Source: Peromyscus leucopus (taxonomy: Eukaryota; Chordata; Mammalia; Rodentia; Cricetidae). Taken from it: 64,000 bases of DNA. The DNA is taken from positions 42,000,456-42,064,455 of the forward strand of contig NC_051070.1 in NCBI RefSeq assembly GCF_004664715.2, read 5' to 3'. Below the pieces are notes generated by a model that was given only the letters and a program-made list of their open reading frames with translations, made no database searches and was not told the DNA's origin. Both the position numbers and the translations under genes were made by a program. Of the stretch, positions 44,881 to 55,720 are shown piece by piece; position 1 is the stretch's first letter; the number at the start of each line of letters is the position of its first letter.

Positions 44881-45313
44881 AAAACCGAGCTCTGGGGGAG
44901 GGTCGCGTCCAAAGGAAAGGACCAGAAAAATTAGGCTTTTGTGGTTTCTTTTTTGTGGGGAAGAAAGGGGAGAGCACAGGAATGGATGCTATAACCCAAT
45001 AACTTAATCGGGCCTAAGAAAACTGCCTGATTGTGGCTCCAAGAATCGGGGCGTGTGGTCAGCTGAAGAGTGCTAGCTGCAGCCTTAAAGACTGTGCTAG
45101 GGGTAACTCCGCTTCCAAGAGTACTAGATGGGTGCTTGACACTCAGTGGTCACTTCCTCAGACGCAGGGAAATGTTTACACCAATCAAAGGGAAAACTTA
45201 CCGAACTGATTCTGATGGATGGGGTGCTGAGTGATCGGTGATCCAGAAGGTGAGTCTGTTTTGGGTGGACTGGAGAAGAGGGATAGGGTCCCAGTGCGTA
45301 TTAGACCAGGAAA
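44881..45313 (-). other. ERV 5' leader (between primer site and gag)
   Basis: Sequence between the primer-binding site and the first gag-like codons, where packaging signals sit in related viruses. No motif could be assigned. A 64-codon frame at 44783-44977 overlaps the presumed start of gag. Confidence 0.5.
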
Positions 45314-45331
45314 ATCTGAGTCACAACACCA
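45314..45331 (-). promoter_or_regulatory. Retroviral primer-binding site, tRNA-His-like
   Basis: Minus strand TGGTGTTGTGACTCAGAT, two bases after the LTR end. It differs from the HERV-H-type tRNA-His site (TGGTGCCGTGACTCGGAT) at three positions, all C-to-T or G-to-A, two of them at CpG. This fixes the provirus orientation and its 5' end. Confidence 0.75.
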
Positions 45332-45333
45332 AA

Positions 45334-45708
45334 TTTAAGAATTGCATCTTGGATGGAAAGGTATCCTGGCAGCTGGAAGCCAAGGAATACCACAAAGTCA
45401 CACCACACAACAAACAAGAGGTTTATTGGGAGGGAAAAACCAGGAGGGTGGTTGCCTCTGCTCCAACAAGAAACAGCAGCAAACTGAACAGTATAGAGAG
45501 TTTATTCAGAGCTTCTTAGGGAGGGAGTGGAACTTTCTAGGGTGGAGATTGGTGGGATTTCATGTTCAAAGACTGCTTTTTTTTTCTCTGCAGGGTGGGG
45601 GCAGGGTCCAGCAGTAAGGGCAGTTAGAGCATTCTGTGGGTGGAACCTGGCAGTTAGAGATCCTCAGGGGGAGGGACCTAACCACTTGAGTGGCTCCAGG
45701 GGCCTACA
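45334..45708 (-). mobile_element. 5' LTR of the minus-strand provirus, type A
   Basis: On the minus strand it starts TGTAGGCCCCTGGAGCC and ends ATGCAATTCTTAAA (the type A end CTTACA with one change), about 375 bp, followed by TT and the primer site. It aligns with the plus-strand LTR at 39984-40397 over its whole length. The TATATAAA box of that copy is replaced here by GAATAAAC, and AATAAA is kept (complement at 45422-45427). L1 3' UTR sequence begins immediately outside at 45709. Confidence 0.85.
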
Positions 45709-46190
45709 TGACCTTTTCTATGGGATTCCTGGAGCTTTGGGGGTGCCTAGTGTAATAGAAACTCACAGGGAATGATGAGGGTGACCCTAGCAGAGACTCC
45801 TTGTAATGGGGAATACAGAGCCTGTACCCGCCATCTTTCATACCTGGCAAGGATTCCAGTAGAGGGTTTGAGACACCCACCTAGCCACAAATCTTCCAAC
45901 TACAACCTGTCCTGCCTGCAAGTTATGCTAGGGTAATGATGGAGCAGAACTTTTGGGAGTGGCCAACTAATGACTAGTCCAACTTGAGAACCATTCCAGA
46001 AGAGGGAGCCTACACTTGACAATGACTAAAAGACCAGGGGCCAGAATCTGGATAGTCCAGAGACCTAGAATAGAACCAAACACAGCCAGATTTAAAAAAA
46101 AAATCAATGAAATGATTCCTAATAATTTTCTGGTATACTTATAGACTAGAGTCCAGCATAATTACCATTAGAGAAGCTTCATTGCACAAC
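45709..46190 (-). repeat. L1 3' UTR, antisense, right part of the L1 split by the ERV
   Basis: 'tctatgggattcctggagct', 'tacctggcaaggattccagt', 'gagggtttgagacacccacc', 'cctgtcctgcctgcaagtta', 'ggagtggccaactaatgact', 'gtatacttatagactagagt'. These read as L1 3' UTR blocks, and the orientation fits the piece at 39525-39983. Confidence 0.65.
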
Positions 46191-46565
46191 TCATCACCCA
46201 CAGCCTTGTTTAGTTTTAGGGAAGATCTCCTTGCCCATCTCCTTATTGATGCTTCACTTTCTCTTCACTAGGTTGTAGGTAATTTCTGTAACAATGATCA
46301 GAATATAAAGAAAAATAACTTTCAACCAATATTGAGTCATCTTTCCAAGTATATCCAAAAAGACTTAACATGAAATCCTATAATCCCTTCACTTCCTCGT
46401 GATCTATAAAACAAACCAATCACAAAGATCAAAGAAATCATTATATCTATATGTAACTGGTTTTCAACTATGGTGCTAAGGCATAAAAACAAATAGCAAT
46501 GATAAGATTGGATATTTTCATTAAAATCAATTACTTACATACTTTCTTCATATCATATGTACATA
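46191..46565. other. Unique AT-rich DNA or L1 remnant
   Basis: Nothing firm recognised. Confidence 0.35.
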
Positions 46566-46569
46566 AGTT

Positions 46570-46935
46570 ATCTTTCTGTTGCTGAGGTAAAACACTGCGA
46601 CCAAGACAATTACAGAAGAAAGTTTCCTTGGAGTTATGGTTCTAGAGGGACAGTTCAAAATGGCAGGGGAGTTATCATAGCAGGCAGACAGAGTAGAAAG
46701 CAGACAAATCCCATGTTAAACCACAAATAGAAAGTAGAGAGTGAACTGGAACTGGTGTGTCTATGAACGCTCAAAACCCACTCCAGTAAGAAACTTTCTC
46801 CAGGAAGCCTCCACTTCCTAAAGGCTCCATAAGCTCCTGAAACAATGTAATCAGCCGGGGATCAATCTTCCAAACACATGAGCCCCTGAAGGCATTTCTC
46901 ACTCAAACTTCCAAATATGCAAGTAATTAACCAAA
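46570..46935 (-). mobile_element. MaLR-like LTR, antisense
   Basis: 'ttgctgaggtaaaacactgc', 'gaccaagacaattacagaag', 'gttatggttctagagggaca', 'gcaggcagacagagtagaaa', 'ctccagtaagaaactttctc' and 'gggatcaatcttccaaacac' follow the complement of a rodent interspersed LTR-type repeat (aaaacaccatgaccaagg...). Subfamily uncertain. Confidence 0.5.
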
Positions 46936-47134
46936 AGAGGATGACACATCAAAATCAGAACACTAAAATGTAAACTTGTAAATTAACACAGACAAGAAAA
47001 ACTCAGTGAACCTTATTTAGATGCAACTAAGAAATAATACATTTAAAACTATGTAAATTTGACTTAATTAAAAAATGAACCTTTGGTTTAAAAAGCTTAA
47101 AAATTCTTAAACCTTTGGTTTAAGGAAATGAAAA
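46936..47134. other. AT-rich DNA
   Basis: A short imperfect duplication around 'aacctttggtttaa' (47080-47092 and 47110-47123). Otherwise nothing. Confidence 0.4.
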
Positions 47135-47480
47135 AATAAGCCACAGAGTGGAGAAAAACTTTGTGAAGTACAGATCTGATTGAAGACTTGTGTTCAAAGT
47201 ATTTAGAGACTTAAAATTTAATAAGAAAATAACACAAGTCAAAACTGAACAAATCAATAGAATATACATTTTACCCAAGAAAATATGTGGATGACTATTG
47301 AGCACATGTAAAGAACTCATTGTTAGTAATCAATAGAAAAATGCAAATTAAAAACATCAGCAATACCACTTTAAGCCCTCTAGAATAACTATAATTAAAA
47401 AGATAAGACAATCAATGCTATAGGCAAATTGACAGCAAGGATTCAGCTAGATGTTGTGAGCAACAAGGTACAGCCACACA
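47135..47480 (+). repeat. Ancient L1M ORF2 3' region, sense
   Basis: 'gaatatacattttacccaag', 'atgtggatgactattgagca', 'tagaaaaatgcaaattaaaa', 'gcaataccactttaa' and 'agaataactataattaaaaa' follow the sense order of a mammalian-wide L1 near the end of ORF2. No frame survives. Confidence 0.6.
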
Positions 47481-47589
47481 ACAGACTACTTTTTATGTAA
47501 GTTTACTTTATTTACTGGCCATCTTTCTCCTATATCCCCTAGGCCACAGTAAAACATGGGTCACAGGAGACTTGTACAACTACACATAA

Positions 47590-47692
47590 ACCAAAACAGA
47601 GGGGGGAGAGGGAAGGAGAGAAGGAAGGATAGAGACAAGGACAGAAACAGGGAGAGAGAAAGAGAGACAGAGAGAAAGAAAACATGCTACTG
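47590..47692. repeat. (GA)-rich low-complexity tract
   Basis: Almost entirely A/G with GGGAGAGAGAAAGAGAGAC units. The Ser/Phe/Pro-rich complement frame is an artefact. Confidence 0.85.
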
Positions 47693-47940
47693 GGAGAAGG
47701 AAACCAGATAAAAAGACCGCACAACATATGAAGTGTCCAGTAAGAACCAATGGCTGGAAAGCAAACAGTGTGGCTGGCTGGGCAACGAGCTAGAGTTGAG
47801 TATAGCTGCTGACAGATGTGATATATTTCACGATATGGAAATTTCTAAAACTGGATCATGGTGGTTGTACTGTACAAAATTTACTAAAACTAAAAATGTG
47901 TACTTAAACTCAGTTTTCTATTATGTCTATTGATTTTATA
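47693..47940. other. Unique DNA
   Basis: Nothing recognised. Confidence 0.35.
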
Positions 47941-47944
47941 TTTT

Positions 47945-48140
47945 GGCTACAACAATCTGTCAAAAAACAAGTGGATTCAAACAACACAAATCAAGCACTA
48001 TACATCCTCTACTGGGTGCAACATCTAGGCTAAGGTGAAGGTGCTGGCAGCTGTGTTTCTACCTTCTGGGGCGTGGTTAAGGGACATTACCCTTCCTATT
48101 TCCCAGGAAGTAACAGAACAATTGGAAGACAATGTGGGTT
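47945..48140 (-). mobile_element. MLT1-type ancient LTR, antisense
   Basis: 'gtggattcaaacaacacaaa' and 'aacatctaggctaaggtgaa', followed by 'ggtgctggcagctgtgtttc' and 'ctaccttctgg', follow the complement of an MLT1 3' end (ggcttaaaacaacagaaa ... ccaaggtgtcggcagggttggttcc). Confidence 0.55.
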
Positions 48141-49009
48141 TACATTGCCCAGAGGACTCTATCTGCCATTTCAAGCACCATCTGCATCTCAGAGATAGAA
48201 AGAAAATGCAATCACATCATGGACATTCTCTCTGTCTCTCTTTCTGTTGTTATATCCCATCTATTTCAGCCAGTATAGTTTTCATACATTAAAGGATCAA
48301 CTTGTTAGCTTTCATCATGGAGATACTCTCATCATTTACAGATTCATAACCTCATATTCATCTTCAAAAATCTCCTCTATCATGTAAAGTAAAACATTCA
48401 TGACTTAAAAAGTTAGAGTATATGTATCTTGGAGGATCCATTTTTCTACCTACATGAAACACTACATTTTAAATACAAATTTTTAAATCAAAATCACATA
48501 TTGGACATGAAACTCTCAGGAGAATTGTTTAATATGGAGAACATTATTTTATCTGCATACACAGACTGCATGGTTTCATTACTTCTATCTAATCAAATAT
48601 CTATAGTTTTATTTCTGTTCATTTTCTTATCACTTATATCTCCATAACCTCACACACAAATAATATTTTAATAATATCAGACCATAATGTCAAACCATTT
48701 TAACTCATCTAGCTTTCCCTCAAGTTCCTCAATGAACTCAACATTTCTCAATGAAAATAAGCCTGGTTCTTCATATCTCTCTGCATCTTGCTATTTTCAA
48801 TTTCTGAAAGTTTTCATCTGGCCCTGTTCCATTGTCTTTATGATATTTCTACTTCTGCCCTCCTCTACTCTCCTCATCTATTATTCTTTTTATTTGATAT
48901 ATGAGGTGAGTGAAGGTCACTGTTTAGAGAGTGGATCATAATGGCTATGCACCATGATTTTTTGTAATAATCAAGACTCACAGAGTGTTAGCAGTCTCAT
49001 GAATGTCTT
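48141..49009. other. Unique AT/pyrimidine-rich DNA
   Basis: Only frames of up to 85 codons, no domains. Nothing else recognised. Confidence 0.4.
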
Positions 49010-49210
49010 AGATGGATTTACTTATCTGCTTTTCAAACTAATGTTATGAAGTAGTTTTATTATTTTACCAATTTTCACACATATAGCTAAGAAAGTACTG
49101 AAGTAATTTAACCTATAATGAAGGAGACAGCAACTTCAGTGGCCAGCATTCAAACACAGCTTAGTTATTCTAAAGCCTAAGTGCAATGCCTATCATGCAC
49201 CGATCATTTA
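49010..49210 (-). repeat. MIR-type SINE, antisense
   Basis: 'caaactaatgttatgaagta', 'gttttattattttaccaatt', 'acatatagctaagaaagtac' and 'ttctaaagcctaagtgcaat' follow the complement of MIR in order (ccctatgaggtaggtac ... ttttacagatgagg ... cagctagtaagtggc ... gtgctcttaacc). Confidence 0.6.
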
Positions 49211-50165
49211 ACAAGTATGATCAATGCTAAATTTGTCTTGCTCTATTGACCTGGTTGTTCTTATAGAATTAAGTCATTCCCCATTTCACTCTTGAATATT
49301 GCACTAGAATTCCAAGGAAAATCCCAAAGTGCTTCACTGGCTATATGAACATGGGTATAAATACTGAGAGATACATGGAGCTCTCCTCACAAATGATAGA
49401 GAGGCTGCAAAATAATCATTTATAGGGCTACTGCAGGAGAATTTGGTTTCTTTGTTGAGTCTCTAAGTGGTAAACTTGGCCTCCCTTCCTTAGCGTTTCT
49501 TACCATGGAGAAATCAAATGACTTAGAATGATGGTTGTCTGGCTCTCTTGGAACCTATATACTGACGCTCAGGCATCTAGGGGTGGAGGGAGGTGAGAAC
49601 TTACTTGGGAATCAGAATTCTAGACCAGTAATCTAGGCAATAGACCTCAAGAAATGTCCATATGCTGTGCAGGAAAAAGCAACCAACCAACACCAACGGG
49701 GTGCTTGCCGTCCAGAGACTGCCCACCAGCAGTGTAACTTGGAAGGTATGAAGAGCGAGACAGGAGGGGATTAGAGCACAAAGGCAGTGATGAGGAGCCA
49801 TTTCAACTCCTCTCTCCCTTGCCTCTTCCTCTTCACTTGGCAGAGGGGCACAGGCTGCCGTAGGAGGGAGAACTGTGAAGCAGTATTAAAACATGAGGCC
49901 ATAATTTTCAAAAACTGAGGGTATAGATTTCAACAAACTATGAATCAAAGGCATCATTTCAGAATATAAAGGTGTGTATTTTCGTTGATAATTAGCACTA
50001 ACCATCACAAACACATCGACAGGCTTTATATATTTTATGTTTATTCTCCGTTATGATGAAACTTTCGATCACCATATTACTAAGTTATAGACTGTATGGG
50101 AGTAGACTCATACCTTCTCACCCCTGTTTTTTTCCTTACCATACACTAGATACAAACAATTTGTA
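49211..50165. other. Unique DNA
   Basis: No gene supported. 49560-49870 is relatively G+C-rich without a recognised repeat. Confidence 0.4.
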
Positions 50166-50169
50166 GCCT

Positions 50170-50370
50170 CAGGATCCTTGTGTAGGCATCCTGCACTGCT
50201 TTCCCCTATTTATTTTTCATAACTCAGCTGTCAAGTTTTAAGTCTATCCTGAGGAAGCTTTCTAAAAGTTGACCCTCTCCTAGACCTAATGACCAAATTA
50301 TTTTCATCAGCATATCTGGTTTACTGTATTCATCACTTTTCCAATAATAGAACATTTAGGATGAGTGAGA
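50170..50370 (+). repeat. Possible L2 fragment, sense
   Basis: 'ataactcagctgtcaagttt' and 'gaggaagctttctaaaagtt' recall the L2 block 'cagctcaaatgtcacctcctc ... aggaagccttccctga'. Diverged. Confidence 0.3.
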
Positions 50371-51870
50371 AGCTGTTCTATTAGTTAGCAAATTCATCAA
50401 AGTATATAAATCTCCAGTTAGGAGATTTGTCTAGAAACTTAAAAATTGTCTGAGATTATCATTCTCTGCCTGCCACATAAACTCTACACACCCCAGGGCT
50501 GGCCCAAGAATCCAGGGGCCATTCAAGAGGATGGTAATCACACCCCAAAATTTTTGAAGTTCTTGTTCCTTTCTCTGTTCAGGATCCATGTAATCTACCG
50601 TTTCCATTTTCCACTGCCTTTTCAGTTCCAACTCTATTTCTCTGCAGTTTGCAAGATATGAAAAGTATAAAGATCCACCTACAGAGAAAGGATGCAAAGT
50701 CTCCACTGCTTCTGTTCAAGATGAAGTGTGTACTGAGCCAGGGAAAATCTGTCCAACTCATATCTGGCCTCACGGTTGGAAAATATTTATCTAGTTATCT
50801 CTTTCCCAGGTGCTATGAGTCAAATGTTAAGAATGGTATTTGAAAAAAAAATTGCAAGCTTTTAAATGGTATCCAACACCTTCTGATTAGTTCTTATGGG
50901 AGTGACGTGGGCATTTACTTCCTCTATTCAAGCCATTTGATTTTTAAAGATGTGCTGTTTTTTTGTTTTTGTTTTTGTTTTTTCTGAACCAAAGAACAAC
51001 TTTAACTTTGCTCTACTTGAACTCTTCTACACTATTAAAAGGAAGGGGCAAGGGTGGCACTGAGCCTCCAAACCTTAGTGTCTAAAGATTCACTCCTTCA
51101 TGGAAAACTCTGTAAATGTGAGTCAACATTCTGGAGCTTGTTCTTTCACAGACCATGGATATACAGAGCCAAAGAACATGTTCCTGCTAGAGGCAGATGC
51201 AAATTCCCATCAAGTACAAGAAAACAGAATCATTATTCTTTCAGACAAATGAATATCTAGAAAGAAACCCTGCTGTGCACATGCAATTCCTAGTTAATAC
51301 ATTCTTTGCAAACTAATCATTTAACACATTTCTGTCTACAGACCCATACTCCTCACTAAAAACCAAAGAAACTTGGTTGATTTCCTAATTCTGTTCAGCT
51401 AGAAAATTAAATTAGTTTATGCTTTACTTCTCCATTTTCATTAATAGTTCAGAACCAAAAGCAGAAATAAACAATGCAAATGAAAAAAAAATGTGTAACT
51501 TCTGTAGCACTTCTAATAGTCGGTAGAAAAGGTGGGATACAAGGCCACACAGTTAATTGTGAGTTGTATTCATTATTAAGACCAAGATGAGTTTCATGCC
51601 TAGAGATTTGCAACAGAGTTTTTACCTGGAGATACTTAGCATGGAACCTGAAGGGAAATGAAATAATTATGACTGATTCTTCATGGTGTGATTTAGAAGC
51701 CGTTACAATATGATCCTTTCTATTTTCAGAGTCACAATTTAGGAAATAATTTATCTTCCAATTAATAGAGGTAGAACTACTGCTAATATTGGTGAGGGTC
51801 TTATCCAAACAACTTTAAAATATGGTGATTGTAATGAACTCAATTATCTGTGTTTGATATCATAGAATAT

Positions 51871-51872
<2 letters not shown>
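50371..51872. other. Unique DNA
   Basis: T/G-rich patch at 50957-50980. A 119-codon minus frame at 51449-51808 and a 91-codon minus frame at 50431-50706 have no recognised domains. Confidence 0.4.

Positions 51873-51909
<37 letters not shown>
51873..51909. repeat. (TG)n microsatellite
   Basis: About 18 uninterrupted units. Confidence 0.97.
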
Positions 51910-51910
<1 letters not shown>

Positions 51911-51924
51911 TCAGTTGGTTGACT

Positions 51925-52040
51925 TTTTGGAATAATTTTCAAATATCTCAGACCCAACTCAGACTAGTTATCCAATTGGCTTCCCCCTTCCCCAAGTGCT
52001 GATATTACAGGCATATGCCACCATACTCAGCTTTCTACCA
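51925..52040 (-). repeat. B1-related SINE fragment, antisense, diverged
   Basis: 'caaatatctcagacccaact', 'ccaagtgctgatattacagg' and 'catatgccaccatactcagc' match the complement of a B1 left end. Partial. Confidence 0.6.
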
Positions 52041-52730
52041 GTGTATATAATGGTTCCTTTGACTTCCATGTATTTCCAGTTGCATGTTAAGCACAAACAT
52101 GAATAAATTAGATGAGCTGTAACACTCAGAGGCATAGTATATTACCCATCAGTAACATAGGATCAAGACAATAGATGATTACTTCTGCAGACATGCTTAT
52201 CATACAGTTGCATGGAATAATGCACACTGTATTCCTTTGTTCCTCTAACCATGTATTGGGTACATCCTGAGTAGGAGATCTCATAGTGACTACTGAGACA
52301 AAGAAGAACTTCTGTGTCCAAAATATCTGGAGGAAATAAAAACATAGACAATTAAAAATAGATGTGACAAGGAGGTAGCACGTTGTGTGCAGGAGTGTTT
52401 TGTGTTCACCCGTCCTGTGAGGCTGAAGGAAATCTCTGTGGGATGACACAGGGCTCAGCAGGAAGTTAAATTAGCACTTTGTATGTGGGGTGACTGGTAA
52501 AGTAGAAAGTGACATTTAAAAAGCATGAATATATAAGGCTACAAATTGTAATAGTTGTTTTAAAAGTATCTTATCTAGATTAATCCTAAGCAATAGACAT
52601 GTCCTAGAAAATATGTGAGTGCATTTACCTGAAATGCAATCAAGATTTTAAAATAAATTACTTGTGGCTTACCATTTAATTGATGTTGAGGATAAAGCAA
52701 AAAAAAAAAAATATGTTAGACACATTTCTA
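52041..52730. other. Unique DNA
   Basis: A 107-codon minus frame at 52126-52449 has no recognised domain. An A13 run lies near 52699. Confidence 0.4.
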
Positions 52731-52734
52731 TCAC

Positions 52735-52990
52735 TATAACTAATACCTGAGATAACTTATAAAGAAAAAAAAATGTCTTTGATTGACTTACAGTTTCAGA
52801 GCTCCTAGTCCTTGATTGCTCAGCTCTTGAAAGGATATTACTTTATGACAGGGGTTAGTAGCAAATACACAAGCTTCCAAACTTCACAGCTATGAAGCAA
52901 AAGGGAGGCATAAAAAGAGACAATCCCTCAGCTATGTCATAATCTAAGTGACATCTCCATGGCTTACCTTTACTCTATCAGTTAACAACT
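52735..52990 (-). mobile_element. MaLR-like LTR, antisense, diverged
   Basis: 'atcactataactaatacctg', 'agataacttataaagaaaaa', 'tgacttacagtttcagagct' follow the complement of a MaLR 3' end, the mirror of the sense copy near 21500-21880. Confidence 0.5.
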
Positions 52991-53338
52991 AAACTATAGT
53001 AGATGGCATTGAAAATATTCTAGGTTCTTATACTATAGTTGCAGATCCTGTACAACTCCATAACACAATCTGAATTATTGCATTGTAGAAAATGTTATGA
53101 AAACTAACATAATCAAATTAGAAACATTCATTAATTTGGTTCTTTGTCTCTGTCTCTCTCTCTGTCTATCTCTCTGTCGTTCTGTTTCTCTGTCTCCCTT
53201 TCTATCTGTCTGTCTCCCTATTTACTCTCCTTAAGGGTAGTATTATTCAACTATAACATTACTAAATTTTTAGTGTTTTTATTTATTTATGAGAGTCATG
53301 TGCTGTAATAACCTGGACCATTACTTCAATTTTAACTA
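52991..53338. other. Unique DNA with TCTG/TCTC tract
   Basis: 53143-53220 is a low-complexity polypyrimidine tract of TCTG/TCTC/TATC units. Confidence 0.7.
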
Positions 53339-53852
53339 CGGCTAGACCCCGGGTGGAGCACCAGGAGTCTAATTAGTGAGAAAGAGGAGGGTTTATATGA
53401 GCGAGAATTGTTGAAACCAAGGGTGGATAAAGCACAGGGACAAATAGCCAAATGAATGGAAACACATGAACTATGAACCAAAGGCTGAGGGGCCCCCAAC
53501 TGGATCAGGCCCTCTGAATAGGTGAGACAGTTGATTGGCTTGATCTGTTTGGGAGGCATCTAGGCAGTGGTACCGGGTCCTGTGCTCATTGCATGAGTTG
53601 GCTGTTTGAAACCTGGGGCTTATGCAGGGACGCTTGGATCAGTCTGGGAGGAGGGGACTGGACCTGCCTGGACTGAGTCTACCAGGTTGATCTCAGTCCT
53701 CATGGGAGGCTTTGCCCTGGAGGAGGTGGGAATGGGGGGCTGGCTGGAGGGAAGGGGAGGGGGGCAAGAGGGGGGAGAACAAGGGAATCTGTGGCTGTTA
53801 TGTAGAACTGAATAGTATTGTAGAATAAAATAAAATAATAATAAAAAAAGAA
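53339..53852 (+). repeat. L1 3' UTR, sense, 5'-truncated with A-rich tail
   Basis: 'ggctagaccccgggtggagc', 'gtctaattagtgagaaagag', 'gacaaatagccaaatgaatg', 'aggggcccccaactggatca', 'tctgtttgggaggcatctag', a G-rich block (53715-53775), and an AATAAAATAAAATAATAAT tail ending near 53850. Its first part is nearly identical to the plus-oriented half of the insertion at 62114-63045. Confidence 0.82.
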
Positions 53853-54009
53853 TTCTTCTCATCAGACACTATTTTGTACTTCTCTTCTGTACATACATAT
53901 GATGTAGCTAGCATAATCTATGTACCTTCATATAAGACACAATAAGTAGTCATCTTCAAGCATGGAGACAAGACTAATTCGTTCTATTTTACTGACAAAA
54001 GGAAATCAT
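53853..54009. other. Unique AT-rich DNA
   Basis: Spacer between two opposed L1 3' ends. Nothing recognised. Confidence 0.35.
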
Positions 54010-54695
54010 ACTTTATATTCTAACCAGGGTTTCCTCTCCTCCAACTCCTCCCAGACCCTCTGCATGCACCCTTTTCTGTGCCCCTCCCTCTCTTTCTTTC
54101 TCTCAAAGCCAAAAAGGAAGGAAATGAAAAATACATAATAATCAAATCCAAGAAAAAAAAAGCAGCACACATACACACAACCTAAAATCAATGAAATAAA
54201 AAAAATGAGAAACCATAATATTCAAGCAAAATGCCGGTAAGACAAAGACAAAATATATTCAAGCAGAACCCTATGAGTCCAAAAGTCTACAGAAATACCA
54301 TTGAAATCATTTTGTGTTGTCCATCTACTGGTAGGCATGAGGACTACCCTAAGTGTTCTTTAATATATCCATTGAGATTCCAGTGAAGAAAACTAACTTT
54401 CCCTTTCAAATCAGATGTAATTGCTGATAGCTTCTTGGTTAGAGATGGAAGCTCATGCCTATTTTCCCCTCTTGACACTCATGCCCCATCTAGATTGTAC
54501 TTGGGTGGGTGCTGTCCATGCTGCCCTGGTCTATGTGAGTCCATACATGCCTCAGTCCTTTTTTGTCTAGAAGAAAACATCTCTGGAGTCACCTATCCCC
54601 TCTGTTTCTTACAAGTTTTCTTCCCCCTCTTCTGTAAGCTCCCTGAGTACTGAAGGGAGGGGTGTGGTGAAGACATCCCAACTGAGTGTTCTATA
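54010..54695 (-). repeat. L1 3' UTR (Lx type), antisense
   Basis: 'cctctcctccaactcctccc', a T/C block and A/C-rich stretch, 'cattttgtgttgtccatcta', 'ctggtaggcatgaggactac', 'gttagagatggaagctcatg' and 'gggtgctgtccatgctgccc' are the complement of an Lx 3' UTR. Confidence 0.75.
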
Positions 54696-55285
54696 ATCTC
54701 TTACTCTCTATATATTTGTCCCTTGTAGGTCCCTGTGCTACTTCCCATCTGAGCCACTCTTAAATGAGTCTGTGACCTGTGATAACTTATGATAACAGTA
54801 TACATAATGAACATTCAGTAACACCAAATTTCCTCTTCACAGTAAACATTCTTCAGTTTATTTCTACCAACGTAGTGTTTAGACTGTCAAACAAAAATAT
54901 CAGAACTTACTAGCAACTGAAGACTAATTTACTATTCATACATGTGCAAAGCCTAGCAGGGAGACATAATTATTACAAGTAGTAAGGGATTTTCCTTTGT
55001 AGCTTTTCTTTCCTTTCACTGCCTTGCATTAGCTGCTGCCACGCTTTTTCTCATGCTAATATACAATATCTCAGGAACAAGTTAAAACCTTATTCTGAGG
55101 AACAGAACTGTGAGTCTTGTGGATTTTATAGATGAAAAAAATCAAAACATTTAGACACCTGTCTGTCTGTTGATGTTTAATGCAGTATACATAAAAATAA
55201 ATCAGTTTAGTATTCTAAGAAAGAAATTTATTTTTTCTTCCTACATTTTTTTTATGGAAAATCGCTTTTTGTCTTGAAAGTTATG
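54696..55285. other. Unique AT-rich DNA
   Basis: May include more decayed L1 near 54700-54800. No gene. Confidence 0.35.
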
Positions 55286-55289
55286 GACT

Positions 55290-55720
55290 ATAATAGGCGA
55301 TCTGATGCTTTTAGACTATGTTAGTGTATTACCGCACAGAATGGGCATGCCGGGCACAGCACTACTCTTTAGCCAATATTCCAGTATCCACATTCCTTTT
55401 TCCTACCCACATACTCAGCCCACTTCAGCTTCACACCTAGCAGCTGGTTCAGCATCCTGCCTCCATCCATCCTCCACATGTATCCAGCTCAGTGGAGCTG
55501 CATTAAAGTGAGCAGGGCTTTGCTGTAGTGAGGTTGGCTGCCTGCCAGGACTTCATTATCAGTGATCCTTCTTACTGCCCATGTTTCACAGGCTCTTGGG
55601 TGACACAGAATCAGGTTTTCAAGAAACTTCATGGAGAGCTGTGGCAAGCCTACACTTCGCTGCCTTCACTCTGTAGAGGCCAAGCCTGACTGCTGACAAG
55701 TCTGTCCCTTGCACAAAGGA
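55290..55720. other. Relatively G+C-rich, repeat-free block
   Basis: No repeat consensus recognised. Several CpGs survive ('attaccgcacagaa', 'atgccgggcac', 'cacttcgctgcc', 'gaaacgcgtgtg'). Base composition stands out from the AT-rich surroundings. It could be conserved non-coding DNA, an unrecognised exon or an old repeat; function not assigned. The 68-codon frame at 55305-55511 is too short to support a gene. Confidence 0.25.

Noticed and set aside
39984..45708. Ordinary full-length provirus with paired LTRs
   Set aside because: The LTR beside the primer site and the LTR beside the polypurine tract differ, and the matching LTR is inverted.
51449..51808. 119-codon open frame, minus strand
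   Set aside because: No domain or motif, and no supporting context.
53606..53815. Gly/Glu-rich frame in a G-rich block
   Set aside because: Part of the L1 3' UTR G-rich segment just before its tail.
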